The notes beneath the pieces are model-generated. The model did not search any database, was not told where the DNA came from, and saw only the letters and a program-made list of their open reading frames with translations. The position numbers were made by a program, and so were the translations under genes. A stretch of 64,000 bases of DNA from CSP1-5 sp964558395 (lineage in GTDB: Bacteria > Methylomirabilota > Methylomirabilia > Methylomirabilales > CSP1-5): the NCBI GenBank assembly GCA_964558395.1, contig CAZLDS010000007.1:19900-83899 (forward strand), read 5' to 3'. Of the stretch, positions 47,172 to 56,866 are shown one piece after another; the first letter of the stretch is position 1, and every line of letters begins with the position of its first letter.

Positions 47172-47469
47172 TCCCGTTCCCGCTTGGTACGCTTTGATAA
47201 CCCGATTTGAGGAACCTGACTTGGTTCCAAGCGCCGTGATCGAGTGCCGCAAGAAAGTTGGGACAGATAGCTCGAACGGCGCTCGGCCTGCGGAACCCTT
47301 TTTCACCAGCGCCACCCTGCCGTGCCTTCAATCTGCTTCGTGCCCGTGCCTTCGTAGGGCCACCCGCTTGTGGTGACGAAAGACGCGGCGTGGTATCCGC
47401 AAAAGGAAATGCCGACAAGATATGCTATCGAGTCATCGGTGTAACCTCCCTTGAGGAAGGAGATAGCAG

Positions 47470-48378
47470 GTGAGAGAGAGTCTCCATTCGTATATGAAGG
47501 TGGGAATTGTTCATTTCATGGCCTACCCTCAGACGCTCACGGGGGAGGGGCCGATTGTGGAGACCGTTCGCCAAATCGCCGAGGACGATTTCTTTTCCGC
47601 CATTGAGATCACCACGATTAAGGATCCGAAGGCCCGAGAGGAGGTGACGCGCATCTGTGCGGAGAGCCATCTGGTTGTGGGCTATGGGGCCCAACCGATT
47701 TTGCTCACCCGCAAGCTCAACCTGAACGCGTTTGAGCCAGCCGAGAGGACCGCGGCGGTCCACGCGGTGCAAGAGGCCGCCGATGAGGCATACGCGATAG
47801 GGGCAGGCGCACTGGCGGTCCTCAGCGGACCGGACCCGATCAACCGGAGGGAGGAAGCGATACAGCGCCTCGTCGAGTCCCTCACCGAGATCTGCGCCTA
47901 TATCAAGTCCAGGGGAAACCTCCAGGTCATCCTGGAAACTTTCGACCAAAAGGTCGATAAGCGGTGCCTCATCGGTCCCCATACGGACGCGGTCAAGGTC
48001 TCTGCCGAGGTCCGCAAGACCTACCCCGACTTTGGCCTTATGCTCGATCTGAGCCATCTCCCGCTCCAAGGAGAGACCTCCAAGGATGCGCTTCACGTCG
48101 CCAAGGACCACGTGGCGCATATTCATATCGGCAATTGTGTCACGAAAGAGGGCCACCCCGCCTATGGAGATCAGCACCCCCGGTTTGGCCTTCCCGGGGG
48201 GGAAAATGATGTCCCCCAGGTCGTCGAATTTCTCAGGGAGCTGTTCCGCATTGACTATCTCGGCGAGGGGAAGCGACCCATTGTGGCCTTCGAGGTGAAG
48301 CCCTTACCCGGCGAGTCGTCAGAACTGGTGATCGCGGGGGCCAAACGAACCCTCGTCGAGGCCTGGTCGCAGGTATAG
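47470..48378 (+). CDS. Sugar phosphate isomerase/epimerase-like TIM-barrel protein
   Basis: A 302-residue xylose-isomerase-like barrel. Probable metal ligands are Glu in VILETFDQ (about 158), Asp/His in LDLSHLPL (about 194), His in HIHIGNC (about 217) and Glu in VAFEVKP (about 276). GTG 47470 follows GAAGGAGATAGCAG; an ATG at 47494 is an alternative. Relatives include hydroxypyruvate isomerases, which would suit the glycolate-type genes that follow, but the substrate cannot be read from sequence. Confidence 0.78.
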   Translation: MRESLHSYMKVGIVHFMAYPQTLTGEGPIVETVRQIAEDDFFSAIEITTIKDPKAREEVTRICAESHLVVGYGAQPILLTRKLNLNAFEPAERTAAVHAVQEAADEAYAIGAGALAVLSGPDPINRREEAIQRLVESLTEICAYIKSRGNLQVILETFDQKVDKRCLIGPHTDAVKVSAEVRKTYPDFGLMLDLSHLPLQGETSKDALHVAKDHVAHIHIGNCVTKEGHPAYGDQHPRFGLPGGENDVPQVVEFLRELFRIDYLGEGKRPIVAFEVKPLPGESSELVIAGAKRTLVEAWSQV

Positions 48379-48488
48379 CAAATAGGAAAAAGCCGGTCCT
48401 CGACGGACGGCCACACCGAACGTGGAGCCCCGTGTTCTCCAGAGGACCCCGATTCATTTTTCATGTGCTGGGATGATGAGAAAATCGC

Positions 48489-48518
48489 TTGACAACGCTC
48501 CAGGAAAAAGACCATGAT
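48489..48518 (+). promoter_or_regulatory. Candidate promoter for glcDEF
   Basis: TTGACA (48489-48494), 18-nt spacer, CATGAT (48513-48518), about 85 nt before the glcD start. The -35 is perfect and the -10 weak. Confidence 0.45.
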
Positions 48519-48608
48519 TGTTCTCCAAACGCCATTTTAAATTTCCAATTCTCCATCTGAACAATGACACTCCTCCGCCGCGCGGCAGGGGAGCCACAGG
48601 AGGGGGCA

Positions 48609-50063
48609 ATGATTCAAGACAAGGCACGGATCATCCGGGAGCTTGAAAGGATTGTCGGGCCGAACGGAGTGGTCCACAAGGAGGACGAACTCCGGGTCTA
48701 CGAGACTGATGGCCTTACGATCTTCAAGGCCATGCCCGAGGTGGTGGTCCTCCCGAGCACAGCCGAGCAGGTAGCCGCGTTGGTCAAGGTCTGCGAGCGG
48801 GAGAAGATCCCCTACGTGGCGCGGGGGGCGGGAACGGGACTCTCAGGCGGTGCCCTCCCCCTCGACGGGGGGGTCATGATCGGGATGAACCGGATGAATC
48901 GTATTCTCGAGGTTGATTATGACAATAAAAGGGCGGTCGTCGAGCCCGGGATGGTGAATGTCTGGCTCACCAATGCCGTGGGCCCTCGCGGCTACTACTA
49001 CGCCCCGGATCCCGCGAGCCAGATCGCCTGCTCGATTGGCGGCAACGTGTCGGAGAACTCCGGAGGCGTCCGCACCCCGAAGTACGGGGTCACCACGAAC
49101 CACATCGTGGGCGTCGAAGTGATCCTCCCGAACGGCGACCGCGTCCAGCTTGGAGGAAAGCCGCCCGACGCACCCGGGTATGACCTTCTTGGTGTCTTCG
49201 TCGGTTCGGAGGGGACGTTTGGCATTGTGACGAAGGTGATCGTCCGCCTCATGCGAAAACCCGAGGCGGTCAAGACTCTGATGGCCGTCTTTGAAAACTT
49301 AGAGGATGGATCGAATACGGTCTCCGGCGTTGTGGCGGCAGGAATCATTCCGGTCTCGATCGAGATGATGGATAACAACAGTATCGTGGCGGTGGAAAAG
49401 GGTGTGGGAGCGGGCTACCCCACGGACGCGGGGTCGGTCCTCGTCATCGAGGTCGATGGGCCGCAGGCCGAGGTGGAGGCTCTCGTCGATCCCATCAGGG
49501 ACGTGTGCAAGAAGAACAATGTCCGTGAGGTGCGGCTGGCCAAGGACGATGACGAGCGCGCACTGCTGTGGAAGGGGCGAAAGGCCGCCTTTGCCGCCAT
49601 GGGCCAGATCAGCCCTGACTACTATGTCCAGGACGCGGTGATCCCTCGGACGAAACTTCCCCAGATTATGCAGCGGATCAGCGAGCTCAGTGCAGAGTAC
49701 GGGCTCCGAGTGGCCAATGTCTTCCACGCCGGCGATGGGAACCTCCATCCACTGATCCTCTACGATTCCAAAAACGAAGGGGAACTCCACAAGGCGGAAG
49801 AGATGGGGTCCAAGATCATGAAGGCATGTATCGCCATGGGGGGAAGCATCACCGGCGAGCACGGAGTCGGCCGAGAGAAACGGGAGTATATGCCCCTCAT
49901 GTACACCGACGACGATATGGAGGCCATGAAGAAGATCAAACGCGCATTCAACCCGAATGGGCTGCTCAACCCCGGCAAGATCTTTCCAACGGCTACGCCA
50001 GACGTCAAGGTCGGACCCGCCGGACAGCGCCCCATCGTCGACAAGGTGGTCGGACGGACGTAG
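48609..50063 (+). CDS. glcD: Glycolate oxidase FAD subunit GlcD
   Basis: A 484-residue FAD-binding-4 flavoprotein that oxidises glycolate or a similar 2-hydroxy acid. The PP-loop GAGTGLSGGALPLDGGVMI (about 78-96) and SIGGNVSENSGGVRTPKYG (about 139-157) bind FAD; the C-terminal oxidase domain ends with GEHGVGREKREYM, the conserved metal/active-site segment. ATG 48609 follows AGGAGGGGGCA and is preferred over ATG 48564. It is the first gene of glcDEF with 9-bp spacing to glcE. Confidence 0.88.
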   Translation: MIQDKARIIRELERIVGPNGVVHKEDELRVYETDGLTIFKAMPEVVVLPSTAEQVAALVKVCEREKIPYVARGAGTGLSGGALPLDGGVMIGMNRMNRILEVDYDNKRAVVEPGMVNVWLTNAVGPRGYYYAPDPASQIACSIGGNVSENSGGVRTPKYGVTTNHIVGVEVILPNGDRVQLGGKPPDAPGYDLLGVFVGSEGTFGIVTKVIVRLMRKPEAVKTLMAVFENLEDGSNTVSGVVAAGIIPVSIEMMDNNSIVAVEKGVGAGYPTDAGSVLVIEVDGPQAEVEALVDPIRDVCKKNNVREVRLAKDDDERALLWKGRKAAFAAMGQISPDYYVQDAVIPRTKLPQIMQRISELSAEYGLRVANVFHAGDGNLHPLILYDSKNEGELHKAEEMGSKIMKACIAMGGSITGEHGVGREKREYMPLMYTDDDMEAMKKIKRAFNPNGLLNPGKIFPTATPDVKVGPAGQRPIVDKVVGRT

Positions 50064-50072
50064 GAGACGATC

Positions 50073-51422
50073 ATGCGCTCTGAGGAAACCGTGGTTCAAC
50101 GGCTCAGCGGACTGGTGGGCCCAGAGCACGTGGTGACGGGCACCGAGGCGTCGGCCTTTGCCGTGGACGGTAAGGCGCCCACGGCCGTCGCGTTCCCCGG
50201 CTCCGTAGAGGAGACCTCGGCGGTCATGGCCTTTGCTTCGGCGGAAGGGTTGAAGGTCGCCCCCTGGGGAAGCGGAACGAAGATGCGTCTCGGCGGCATC
50301 CCCGAGCGGGTGGACCTCGTCCTCGGCCTCCACCGGCTGGACGAGGTGGTGGACTACGTGCCGGAGGATATGACGGCCACCTTCCAGGCCGGCACCCCCT
50401 TGAAGGATGCCCAGATTACGCTCCGTCAGAAGGGGCAATGGATCGCCCTCGATCCCCCCCACGCCGAGCGGGCCACCATCGGCGGAGTCCTCGCCACAAA
50501 TTCGAGTGGCCCAAGGCGACTCCGCTATGGCACGGCTCGGGACTTTCTGATCGCCATCAGTGTGGTTCACGCGGACGGCACGATCACCAAGGGAGGAGCC
50601 AAGGTCGTCAAGAACGTGACCGGCTATGACATGCCGAAACTCTACATCGGCGCCCTGGGCACCCTGGGGATCATTGTCGATGCCACGTTCCGCGTCTACC
50701 CCGTCGCCCCCGCGGAGAAGACGTACCTCGCCATCATCCCCACGGTTGAAACAGGACAGCAGGTTATTGGCAAGCTGCTCGATTCGACGGTCGTCCCTAA
50801 CGCGGTAGAGCTATTGAACCTCGAGGCTGCGCGGCGAATCGCCGTGCACGCTGGGCTGTCGAAGCCGGAGGGCGGTTACGGACTGGCAGTCGCGATCGGC
50901 AGCGTTTCCGAAGCCGTCCAGGCGCAAATTGCCACGGTGAAACGGCTCTGCAGCGAAGCAGGAAGCCCCCAGGGTCACGTTCTGGAGGGAACGGTCCACG
51001 ACGGATTCTGGCACGGCGTGCGGGACTTCTCCCTGCCTGACGGCCAGACGGCCGTGCTCAAGGCGAGCGTCCTCCTGACGATGGTCGGTGAAGCAGTGAG
51101 GAAGGGAGAAGAGATCGCCTCCAAGACGGGGCTGAACCTCGGCATCATTTCCGAGGCCGGCTCCGGAATTGTCCGGTACTATGTGAGCGGCGATCGGCCC
51201 AGTGAGTTTCAGCAGGGGCTCGTCGAGGCCGTGAACACCCTCAGAACCTTTGCCCGAGATGGCGGGGGGAGCCTCGTCGTCCTGGAGGCGCCTCCGGATG
51301 TCAAGACGCAACTGGACCTCTGGGGATCCGTGGGCAACACCCTCCCCTTAATGAGGGGACTCAAAGATCAATTCGATCCACACAGGATCCTGAACCCGGG
51401 ACGGTTTGTAGGGGGAATTTGA
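50073..51422 (+). CDS. glcE: Glycolate oxidase FAD-binding subunit GlcE
   Basis: A 449-residue FAD-binding protein with WGSGTKMRLGG (about 66-76), AERATIGGVLATNSSGPRRL (about 130-149), GGAKVVKNVTGYDMPKLYIG (about 171-190) as in GlcE. It is longer than the usual 350-400 residues because it has a longer C-terminal cap. GGAGACGATC precedes the ATG. The stop is 1 bp before glcF. GlcE and GlcD share FAD-4 folds and act as a complex with GlcF. Confidence 0.87.
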   Translation: MRSEETVVQRLSGLVGPEHVVTGTEASAFAVDGKAPTAVAFPGSVEETSAVMAFASAEGLKVAPWGSGTKMRLGGIPERVDLVLGLHRLDEVVDYVPEDMTATFQAGTPLKDAQITLRQKGQWIALDPPHAERATIGGVLATNSSGPRRLRYGTARDFLIAISVVHADGTITKGGAKVVKNVTGYDMPKLYIGALGTLGIIVDATFRVYPVAPAEKTYLAIIPTVETGQQVIGKLLDSTVVPNAVELLNLEAARRIAVHAGLSKPEGGYGLAVAIGSVSEAVQAQIATVKRLCSEAGSPQGHVLEGTVHDGFWHGVRDFSLPDGQTAVLKASVLLTMVGEAVRKGEEIASKTGLNLGIISEAGSGIVRYYVSGDRPSEFQQGLVEAVNTLRTFARDGGGSLVVLEAPPDVKTQLDLWGSVGNTLPLMRGLKDQFDPHRILNPGRFVGGI

Positions 51423-51423
51423 G

Positions 51424-52743
51424 ATGGCGCAGTCACCGACGGAGAAGATGGGCGCACGCGGATTCGACCACATCGACCCACCCGACACCGAGATCTACAG
51501 GGATTGTGTGCACTGCGGTTTTTGCCTCCCCACGTGCCCGACCTACCTTGTCCTCGGAAACGAAATGGACAACCCGCGGGGCCGGATCTACCTCATGCGC
51601 TCGGTGGACGAGGGGAAAGCGAAGATCACGTCGAGCTTCGTTGAGCACATGAATCTGTGTCTGCTCTGCCGCGCCTGCGAGACCGCCTGTCCTTCCGGCG
51701 TCAAGTTCGGGTTCATCATGGAGGCGGCCAGGGGACAGATCGAACGGAATTATCAATATTCTCCCTCAGAGCGCCGCTTCCGGCATTCCGTCGTCCATCG
51801 GTTCACCGACCTGCGTCGCTTGAGCACCCTGGCCCCCCTCCTCCGCCGCTACCAGCGCTCAGGCGTTCAGAAGTTGGTTCGGACCTCAAGAGTCCTCAGC
51901 CTCTTTGGCCGCCTGGGGACGATGGAGGCTCTCTTACCTACCATCCCGGACCACGAGGAGCTGCCCGAGGTGATGCCCGCCAAGGGCAACAAGCGGGGTC
52001 GCGTAGGACTCCTCCTCGGGTGTGCCCAGCGCTTCTTTCTGCCCCAGGTCAACGCGGCGACGGCCCGTGTGCTGGCCGAAAATGGCTTTGAAGTGGTCAT
52101 CCCGAGAGAACAGGAATGCTGCGGCTCGCTCCTCGTCCACGAGGGCGAGCGCGAAAAGGGGAAAGAGTTTGCCCGGAAGACCATTGATGTGTTCGAGCGG
52201 GCTGGCGTGGATTATATCGTGGTGAACGCGGCGGGGTGCGGCTCGGTCATGAAGGAGTACTGGGAGTTGCTCCACAATGACGCGGTTTACCGCGAAAGGG
52301 CCGAGGCCTTCAGCAAGAAGGTGCGCGATGCCTCGGAGCTGATCGCCCAAACCGATTTGAACGGCCGGCTTCACGAGCTCAAACTCAAGGTGACGTACCA
52401 CGATGCCTGTCATCTCGCCCACGGCCAGAAGGTCCGGCAGCAGCCGAGAAAGATCCTCACGGCCATCCCCGGAATCCAGCTTATCGAGCTGGTCGAATCG
52501 GATTTCTGCTGCGGCAGCGCCGGGGGATACAATCTTCTTTACCCGGATGTGGCCCAGAAGTTCCTGGACCGGAAGATCGATCGGATTCAAGAGACGGGAG
52601 CCCAGGTGGTGGTGAGTGCGAATCCGGGCTGTACCTTTCAGATCGAGAAGGGACTCAAAGAGCGGGGCTTGAACATGCGCGTCCTCCACCCCATGGAGGT
52701 GCTGGACGCGGCCTACCGGGGAACGATCTCGGCACGCGCTTAA
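51424..52743 (+). CDS. glcF: Glycolate oxidase iron-sulfur subunit GlcF
   Basis: A 439-residue protein with two [4Fe-4S] motifs (CVHCGFCLPTCPTY about 24-37 and CLLCRACETACPSG about 78-91), followed by two CCG domains (ECCGSLLVHEG, DFCCGSAGGYN) and a DACHLAHGQ segment. It passes electrons from GlcD/GlcE to the quinone pool or another acceptor. Gap to glcE is 1 bp. The order glcD-glcE-glcF is the E. coli order. Confidence 0.9.
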   Translation: MAQSPTEKMGARGFDHIDPPDTEIYRDCVHCGFCLPTCPTYLVLGNEMDNPRGRIYLMRSVDEGKAKITSSFVEHMNLCLLCRACETACPSGVKFGFIMEAARGQIERNYQYSPSERRFRHSVVHRFTDLRRLSTLAPLLRRYQRSGVQKLVRTSRVLSLFGRLGTMEALLPTIPDHEELPEVMPAKGNKRGRVGLLLGCAQRFFLPQVNAATARVLAENGFEVVIPREQECCGSLLVHEGEREKGKEFARKTIDVFERAGVDYIVVNAAGCGSVMKEYWELLHNDAVYRERAEAFSKKVRDASELIAQTDLNGRLHELKLKVTYHDACHLAHGQKVRQQPRKILTAIPGIQLIELVESDFCCGSAGGYNLLYPDVAQKFLDRKIDRIQETGAQVVVSANPGCTFQIEKGLKERGLNMRVLHPMEVLDAAYRGTISARA

Positions 52744-52796
52744 TACTGAGGCCGGGCCCTGCGGCGAGACCACGACTGACGGAGGGAAACAGGCAC

Positions 52797-53075
52797 GTGT
52801 TTAAAGAAATGGATCTGTCGCAAGCGGTACCTCGAGGCGCGACCGCAATCACCTTTCGCTTTCAGCTACAGAGTCAAGGTGATGGGGTGCCACCGCTGGC
52901 TTGGCTGGCCGATAATCCCCAGGGCCAGAACGCCGTCCTGCTGACGGAGTCTACAGGTCAGGTGACCCTCCGTTTTCGGACCTCCCAAAAGCTATACTAC
53001 CATCTCGACGACCCCCGCCTTCACCTCAACATGTGGATCGTCGAGTTCGACGAGCTCAAAAAACATTCCTGCTGA
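52797..53075 (+). CDS. Hypothetical protein
   Basis: A 92-residue beta-rich protein starting at GTG 52797 with GGAGGG 10 nt upstream. It contains GATAITFRFQLQSQGDG and TLRFRTSQKLYYHLDD and a single Cys at the C-terminus. No family is recognised. It follows glcF by 53 bp on the same strand and may belong to that transcript. Confidence 0.5.
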   Translation: MFKEMDLSQAVPRGATAITFRFQLQSQGDGVPPLAWLADNPQGQNAVLLTESTGQVTLRFRTSQKLYYHLDDPRLHLNMWIVEFDELKKHSC

Positions 53076-53133
53076 CCGCCGTATCCGGCCTGTCTCACTC
53101 CACGGAAGATTTTTGCAATCCAGCTTCTCAAGT

Positions 53134-54072
53134 TCATAACAGCAGCACGAGCAGGACCGAGAGGGTCAGCACGGAAAGGAATGTCGAGACCACGATAGCC
53201 GCGGCCGTGACCTCCACGGCAACATCGTACTGTTGGGCGAAGATAAAGTTGGTCACCGCCACCGGCATGGCCGACTGAAGGACCGCGATGGCAAAGGGAA
53301 CCGGCGCGACCGGCAACCACTGAAACCACACGATCGTCAAGAGCGGGAGCACGAGGAGCTTCATCCCGCTGATGAGGCCCACCGCGCGCCACCCGGGAAA
53401 GATTCGCGTGCCTTCCAGGAAGGTTCCGATGGCAAAGAGAGCCACGGGCCCGGCGGTGTCTGCCAACAGCGTGATGAGTTGCTGGATCGGTGCCGGGAGC
53501 TGGATCGCGAAAAGGGACGCGACGATTCCCAGGGCAATAGACATGAGGATCGGATTCCGCAGAAATCGATGGACGACGAGCCCGAAGAGACGAGGCCGGG
53601 CCGAAGCAGCGGGTTCGCCGGCCGACTTCGCCGCGAGGCCCAACGTCATGCTGAGCACCACGGCGATCGTATTGGTGAGAGCGATCGTGAGGGCTACGAC
53701 CTGGATCCCCCGGTCCCCGAAAGCCACCGTGTGAAAGGGGACGCCCATATAACCCACGTTGCCGAACGTGACGTTCAAGATGACCATCGCGAGATAGCGC
53801 CGTTCGACGCTAGCCAGGCGCCCCACGCCCCAGATCATCAGGCCCACCGTCAGGATCCCGCCAGCGTACGCCAAGATCAAATGCTCGTTGAAGAACTTCG
53901 CCACCGGGACCTCGGAGACCTTGAGGTAGAGCAACGCCGGGAGGCTGAAATAGTAGACGTAGCTGCTCAAGGCCGCCGCCGCCCCTTCGGTAAGGAGACG
54001 CAGGCGTCGACTGAGATAGCCGAGGCCGATCAGGCCGAAGATCGGGAAGACGATCGCCAGGATGTGTGCCAT
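53134..54072 (-). CDS. AEC (auxin efflux carrier)-family permease
   Basis: A 312-residue membrane protein with about ten helices and the AEC/PIN-like internal repeat pattern (FPIFGLIGLGYLSRRLRLL near the start; NVTFGNVGYMGVPFHTVAFG mid-protein, with the conserved Asn/Gly/Pro kink). Bacterial relatives carry malate, malonate or other carboxylates. ATG 54072 with AGGGAGCTGCG upstream is chosen over 54102. It is convergent with the glcDEF transcript and lies next to a TRAP operon, suggesting transport of the same acid or its product. Confidence 0.85.
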   Translation of the reverse strand: MAHILAIVFPIFGLIGLGYLSRRLRLLTEGAAAALSSYVYYFSLPALLYLKVSEVPVAKFFNEHLILAYAGGILTVGLMIWGVGRLASVERRYLAMVILNVTFGNVGYMGVPFHTVAFGDRGIQVVALTIALTNTIAVVLSMTLGLAAKSAGEPAASARPRLFGLVVHRFLRNPILMSIALGIVASLFAIQLPAPIQQLITLLADTAGPVALFAIGTFLEGTRIFPGWRAVGLISGMKLLVLPLLTIVWFQWLPVAPVPFAIAVLQSAMPVAVTNFIFAQQYDVAVEVTAAAIVVSTFLSVLTLSVLLVLLL

Positions 54073-54235
54073 CGCAGCTCCCTGAGGACATGAGGCATGC
54101 ACTTGTGTTAACGCACCCTCGGAGCCCTCAGACCCAGAGCAGTAGAGAATTCAGAGTTGGTGTGGTGTGTGTGCGAGCCGTTGCAGGCAGGTAGATCTCG
54201 AAAAGTCCGGCGCGATGCATACCGTCCCGCCCCCT

Positions 54236-55603
54236 TCAGTGGCTATAGAGCAGGCGTGGGAGCCACAGGATAATCTCGGGGAACAGGATGCAGATGAAGA
54301 GCCCGAAGGCCTGGATGAACAGAAACGGAACGGCCGAGCGAAAGATGGTCGCCATGCTGACCTCGGGCGGGGCCACGCTCTTCAGATAGAAGAGCGCATA
54401 TCCGAACGGCGGGCTCAGGAACGACATCTGCATGTTCACCATGTAGACGACGCCGAACCAGAGCGGCACGTCCGCTGGCGCGACGCCGGGAAAACCGAAG
54501 AGCCCATCCCAGGGAAGTGTCTTCACCAACGGAACGAAGATGGGGACCGCCAGGAACAGGATGCCGACCCAATCCACGAACATCCCCAGGATGATCAGAA
54601 TGACATTCATGATCAGGAGGATACCGTATGGGCCGAGGCCGGTGCCGATGAGGGTGTCCACGACGAACTCCTGGCCTCCCTTGACAATGTAGAATCCCAC
54701 GAAGATGCTCGCCCCGAAGACGATCCACAGCACCATCGCCGAGGCCCTGAGGGTCACGAGCGCAGCCTCCCGAACGGTCCCCCAGCTCAGCCGCCGGTGC
54801 AGGGCAGCCACCACGAGCGCGCCGTAGGTGCCGACCCCCGCCGCCTCCACGGGCGTGGCCACCCCGGCGAAGATCACCCCCAGGACCAGCACGATCAGGA
54901 TGATCGGTGCAATGATGCCCTGCAGCAGCCGGATCTTTTCGCGAATGCCCACCCGTTCCTCGGGCGGCAGGGCCGGGCCCATCGCCGGGTTCAGATAGGA
55001 ACGGACCGATACATAAGTGATGTACATGCCCGAGAGTAAGAGGCCCGGGAAGACCGAGCCGACGAAGAGCTCCCCCACCGACTGCTGCGCGACCACGGCG
55101 AAGATGATGGCCAGGATCGACGGTGGGATCAGAATCCCCAGCGTACCGCCGGCGAGGATGGAGCCGCACGCGAGCGCCTGGTCATACCGGCGCTTCAACA
55201 TCGCGGGTAGCGCGATAATGCCCATCGTCACCTCGGTCGCCCCAATCACCCCGACCATCGCGGCGAGAATCGTCGAGGCGATGATCGCCGCCGAGGCCAG
55301 GCCACCCCGGACGCCGCCCAGGAGCTTGTAGATCAGGTCGAACAGCTCTTCGATCACCCCCGCCCGCTCCAGCATCGACGCCATGAAGATGAAGAGAGGG
55401 ACGGCCGAAAGCTGATAATCCGTCATGAACGGGAAGATGCGCGCCGGGAGGAGATTGAGCATCGCCGCGTCCCCGAAGAGATACAGGAACAGGACGCCGA
55501 GGCCGCCGGTCACGAACGCCAACGGCAGCCCGGCCATGAGCAGGATCACCAGTGAGCCGAACACCAATAGGGTGAGCCATCCGATGCTGAGTTCCAGGCC
55601 CAC
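54236..55603 (-). CDS. dctM: TRAP transporter large permease subunit
   Basis: A 455-residue DctM-type permease with about twelve helices (FGSLVILLMAGLPLAFVTGG, SIL-type GILIPPSILAIIFAVVAQQS with the conserved PPS, GGTLGILIPPS). It uses the Na+ or H+ gradient to bring in an acid delivered by DctP. The start is GTG 55603, 3 bp after the small subunit stop, with GGAG upstream. The organism's TRAP substrate is probably a 2-hydroxy- or 2-oxo-acid given the neighbours (inference). Confidence 0.93.
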   Translation of the reverse strand: MGLELSIGWLTLLVFGSLVILLMAGLPLAFVTGGLGVLFLYLFGDAAMLNLLPARIFPFMTDYQLSAVPLFIFMASMLERAGVIEELFDLIYKLLGGVRGGLASAAIIASTILAAMVGVIGATEVTMGIIALPAMLKRRYDQALACGSILAGGTLGILIPPSILAIIFAVVAQQSVGELFVGSVFPGLLLSGMYITYVSVRSYLNPAMGPALPPEERVGIREKIRLLQGIIAPIILIVLVLGVIFAGVATPVEAAGVGTYGALVVAALHRRLSWGTVREAALVTLRASAMVLWIVFGASIFVGFYIVKGGQEFVVDTLIGTGLGPYGILLIMNVILIILGMFVDWVGILFLAVPIFVPLVKTLPWDGLFGFPGVAPADVPLWFGVVYMVNMQMSFLSPPFGYALFYLKSVAPPEVSMATIFRSAVPFLFIQAFGLFICILFPEIILWLPRLLYSH

Positions 55604-55606
55604 GGC

Positions 55607-56737
55607 CTAGGTCTCCTTGCCCATCAGGATGAGAACATCCTTGATCAGCTTTGACAGCCCTTGGAGCACAATCAGCAGCGCGCCGATGGCCAGGGTGCTC
55701 TTCACGGGCCAGTACTGGATCGCCCACTCGGTGAAAGAGACCTCCCACACGTTGATGGCATCCGCCATGAAGGTCCAACCGGTCCACAGGAGGGCCCCGG
55801 TGAAGAGGAAGAAGAAGATCGATGTGATGATGTCGACGACCGCCTTCCCCCGCGTCGGCAAGTACAGGTACAAGACATCCACCCGCACGTGGGCATCCTC
55901 CCGCGCGGCAAAGCCGCCCGAGATCACGTACTGCATGCCGAACATCAGGAACATGCCCTCGTGGGCCCAATTGGTCGGCGAGTTAAAGACGTAGCGGGCG
56001 AGGACCTCGTAGTAATACACGAAGACTGCGATGATCGACCAGTAACAAACGAACTCCCCGATCCAACTGTTCACCCCGTCGATCGCATCGGTGAAGCGCG
56101 TACGAACCTTCAGCGCGGGATCTTCGCGTGTGCCAGGGCCGGTGGCCTCCTCGGCGGTGTCGATGGCTGTCGTGTCTACTGGTGCCGGGGCTCTCTCACG
56201 CTCGGCGCAGCGCCGCGTGAGCCTGGGAAGGAGGACGGCGTCGATCAGCAACAGAATCCCGATCGCGAGGGCGAAGCCGCCGGCGAAGGCGGTCCAGAAT
56301 TCGAAGTCGGCCGTCGCGCTGGCGAATTGGGCTTTCATGGCGGCAACCGCCTGTTGGGCCTTGGCCAAGACCTCGGCCGCACCCGCAAACCCTTTTGCCA
56401 CGGCGGCTTTTGCATGCTCAAGGTCGAATTCGGCGCCGAGCAAGGCGTTTCGTGCCTCGGAAACGGCGTCCCGCGCTCGGCTCGCGTGCACGTTGCCGTA
56501 CAGGATCGTGAGGAACAGCGGAACATAGACCGCGCCGAGTCGGCTCCGCAGATAAAAGCGGTGCAGCCCGACAAAGCCGCCCGTCAGCCACAGCAGGTAG
56601 GCGATCGGAAGGGATATCCGGCGCGCGGGGGCACCCTTTCTCTTTTGCCGCCGGACCGTATACATGCCCAGCACCGGAACCAGGATCAGTCCCGACCAGT
56701 ACAGCCAGTGCGGCAGAACGAAGGTCAGGCTCGGCAT
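55607..56737 (-). CDS. dctQ: TRAP small permease subunit with N-terminal TM2 and coiled-coil extension
   Basis: A 376-residue protein, twice the length of a normal DctQ (about 160-200). Residues 45-80 form a TM2-type segment with GGFVGLHRFYL; residues about 85-140 are an Ala-rich helix (AVSEARNALLGAEFDLEHAK) likely to coil; another membrane helix lies at 150-172; then a charged linker. The DctQ domain occupies about 215-376 with four helices (WSIIAVFVYYYEVLARYVFN, TNWAHEGMFLMFGMQYV). It begins at ATG 56737 and is followed by dctM in frame order. A fused accessory or localisation domain is inferred. Confidence 0.85.
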   Translation of the reverse strand: MPSLTFVLPHWLYWSGLILVPVLGMYTVRRQKRKGAPARRISLPIAYLLWLTGGFVGLHRFYLRSRLGAVYVPLFLTILYGNVHASRARDAVSEARNALLGAEFDLEHAKAAVAKGFAGAAEVLAKAQQAVAAMKAQFASATADFEFWTAFAGGFALAIGILLLIDAVLLPRLTRRCAERERAPAPVDTTAIDTAEEATGPGTREDPALKVRTRFTDAIDGVNSWIGEFVCYWSIIAVFVYYYEVLARYVFNSPTNWAHEGMFLMFGMQYVISGGFAAREDAHVRVDVLYLYLPTRGKAVVDIITSIFFFLFTGALLWTGWTFMADAINVWEVSFTEWAIQYWPVKSTLAIGALLIVLQGLSKLIKDVLILMGKET

Positions 56738-56790
56738 AGAAGCGTCCCTTTTCCTGTCTTGAAAAAGCGAGGGTCCTCAAACACGGACGA

Positions 56791-56820
56791 AAGGGGCCGC
56801 CGCATCCGCGGCAGCCCCTT
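56791..56820. repeat. Stem-loop between dctP and dctQ
   Basis: AAGGGGC-CGCCGC pairs with GCGGC-A-GCCCCTT across a short loop. It may lower expression of the permease genes relative to dctP, as often seen in solute-binding operons, or be a weak terminator; only a short T-run follows. Confidence 0.5.
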
Positions 56821-56866
56821 CCCTTGCTGCGTCCTCATCCTCGGGGCGGGACGGCCCGATCCCCCG

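Noticed and set aside
49299..50570. 423-codon open frame on the minus strand
   Set aside because: Antisense to glcD and glcE, which have clear FAD motifs and spacing.
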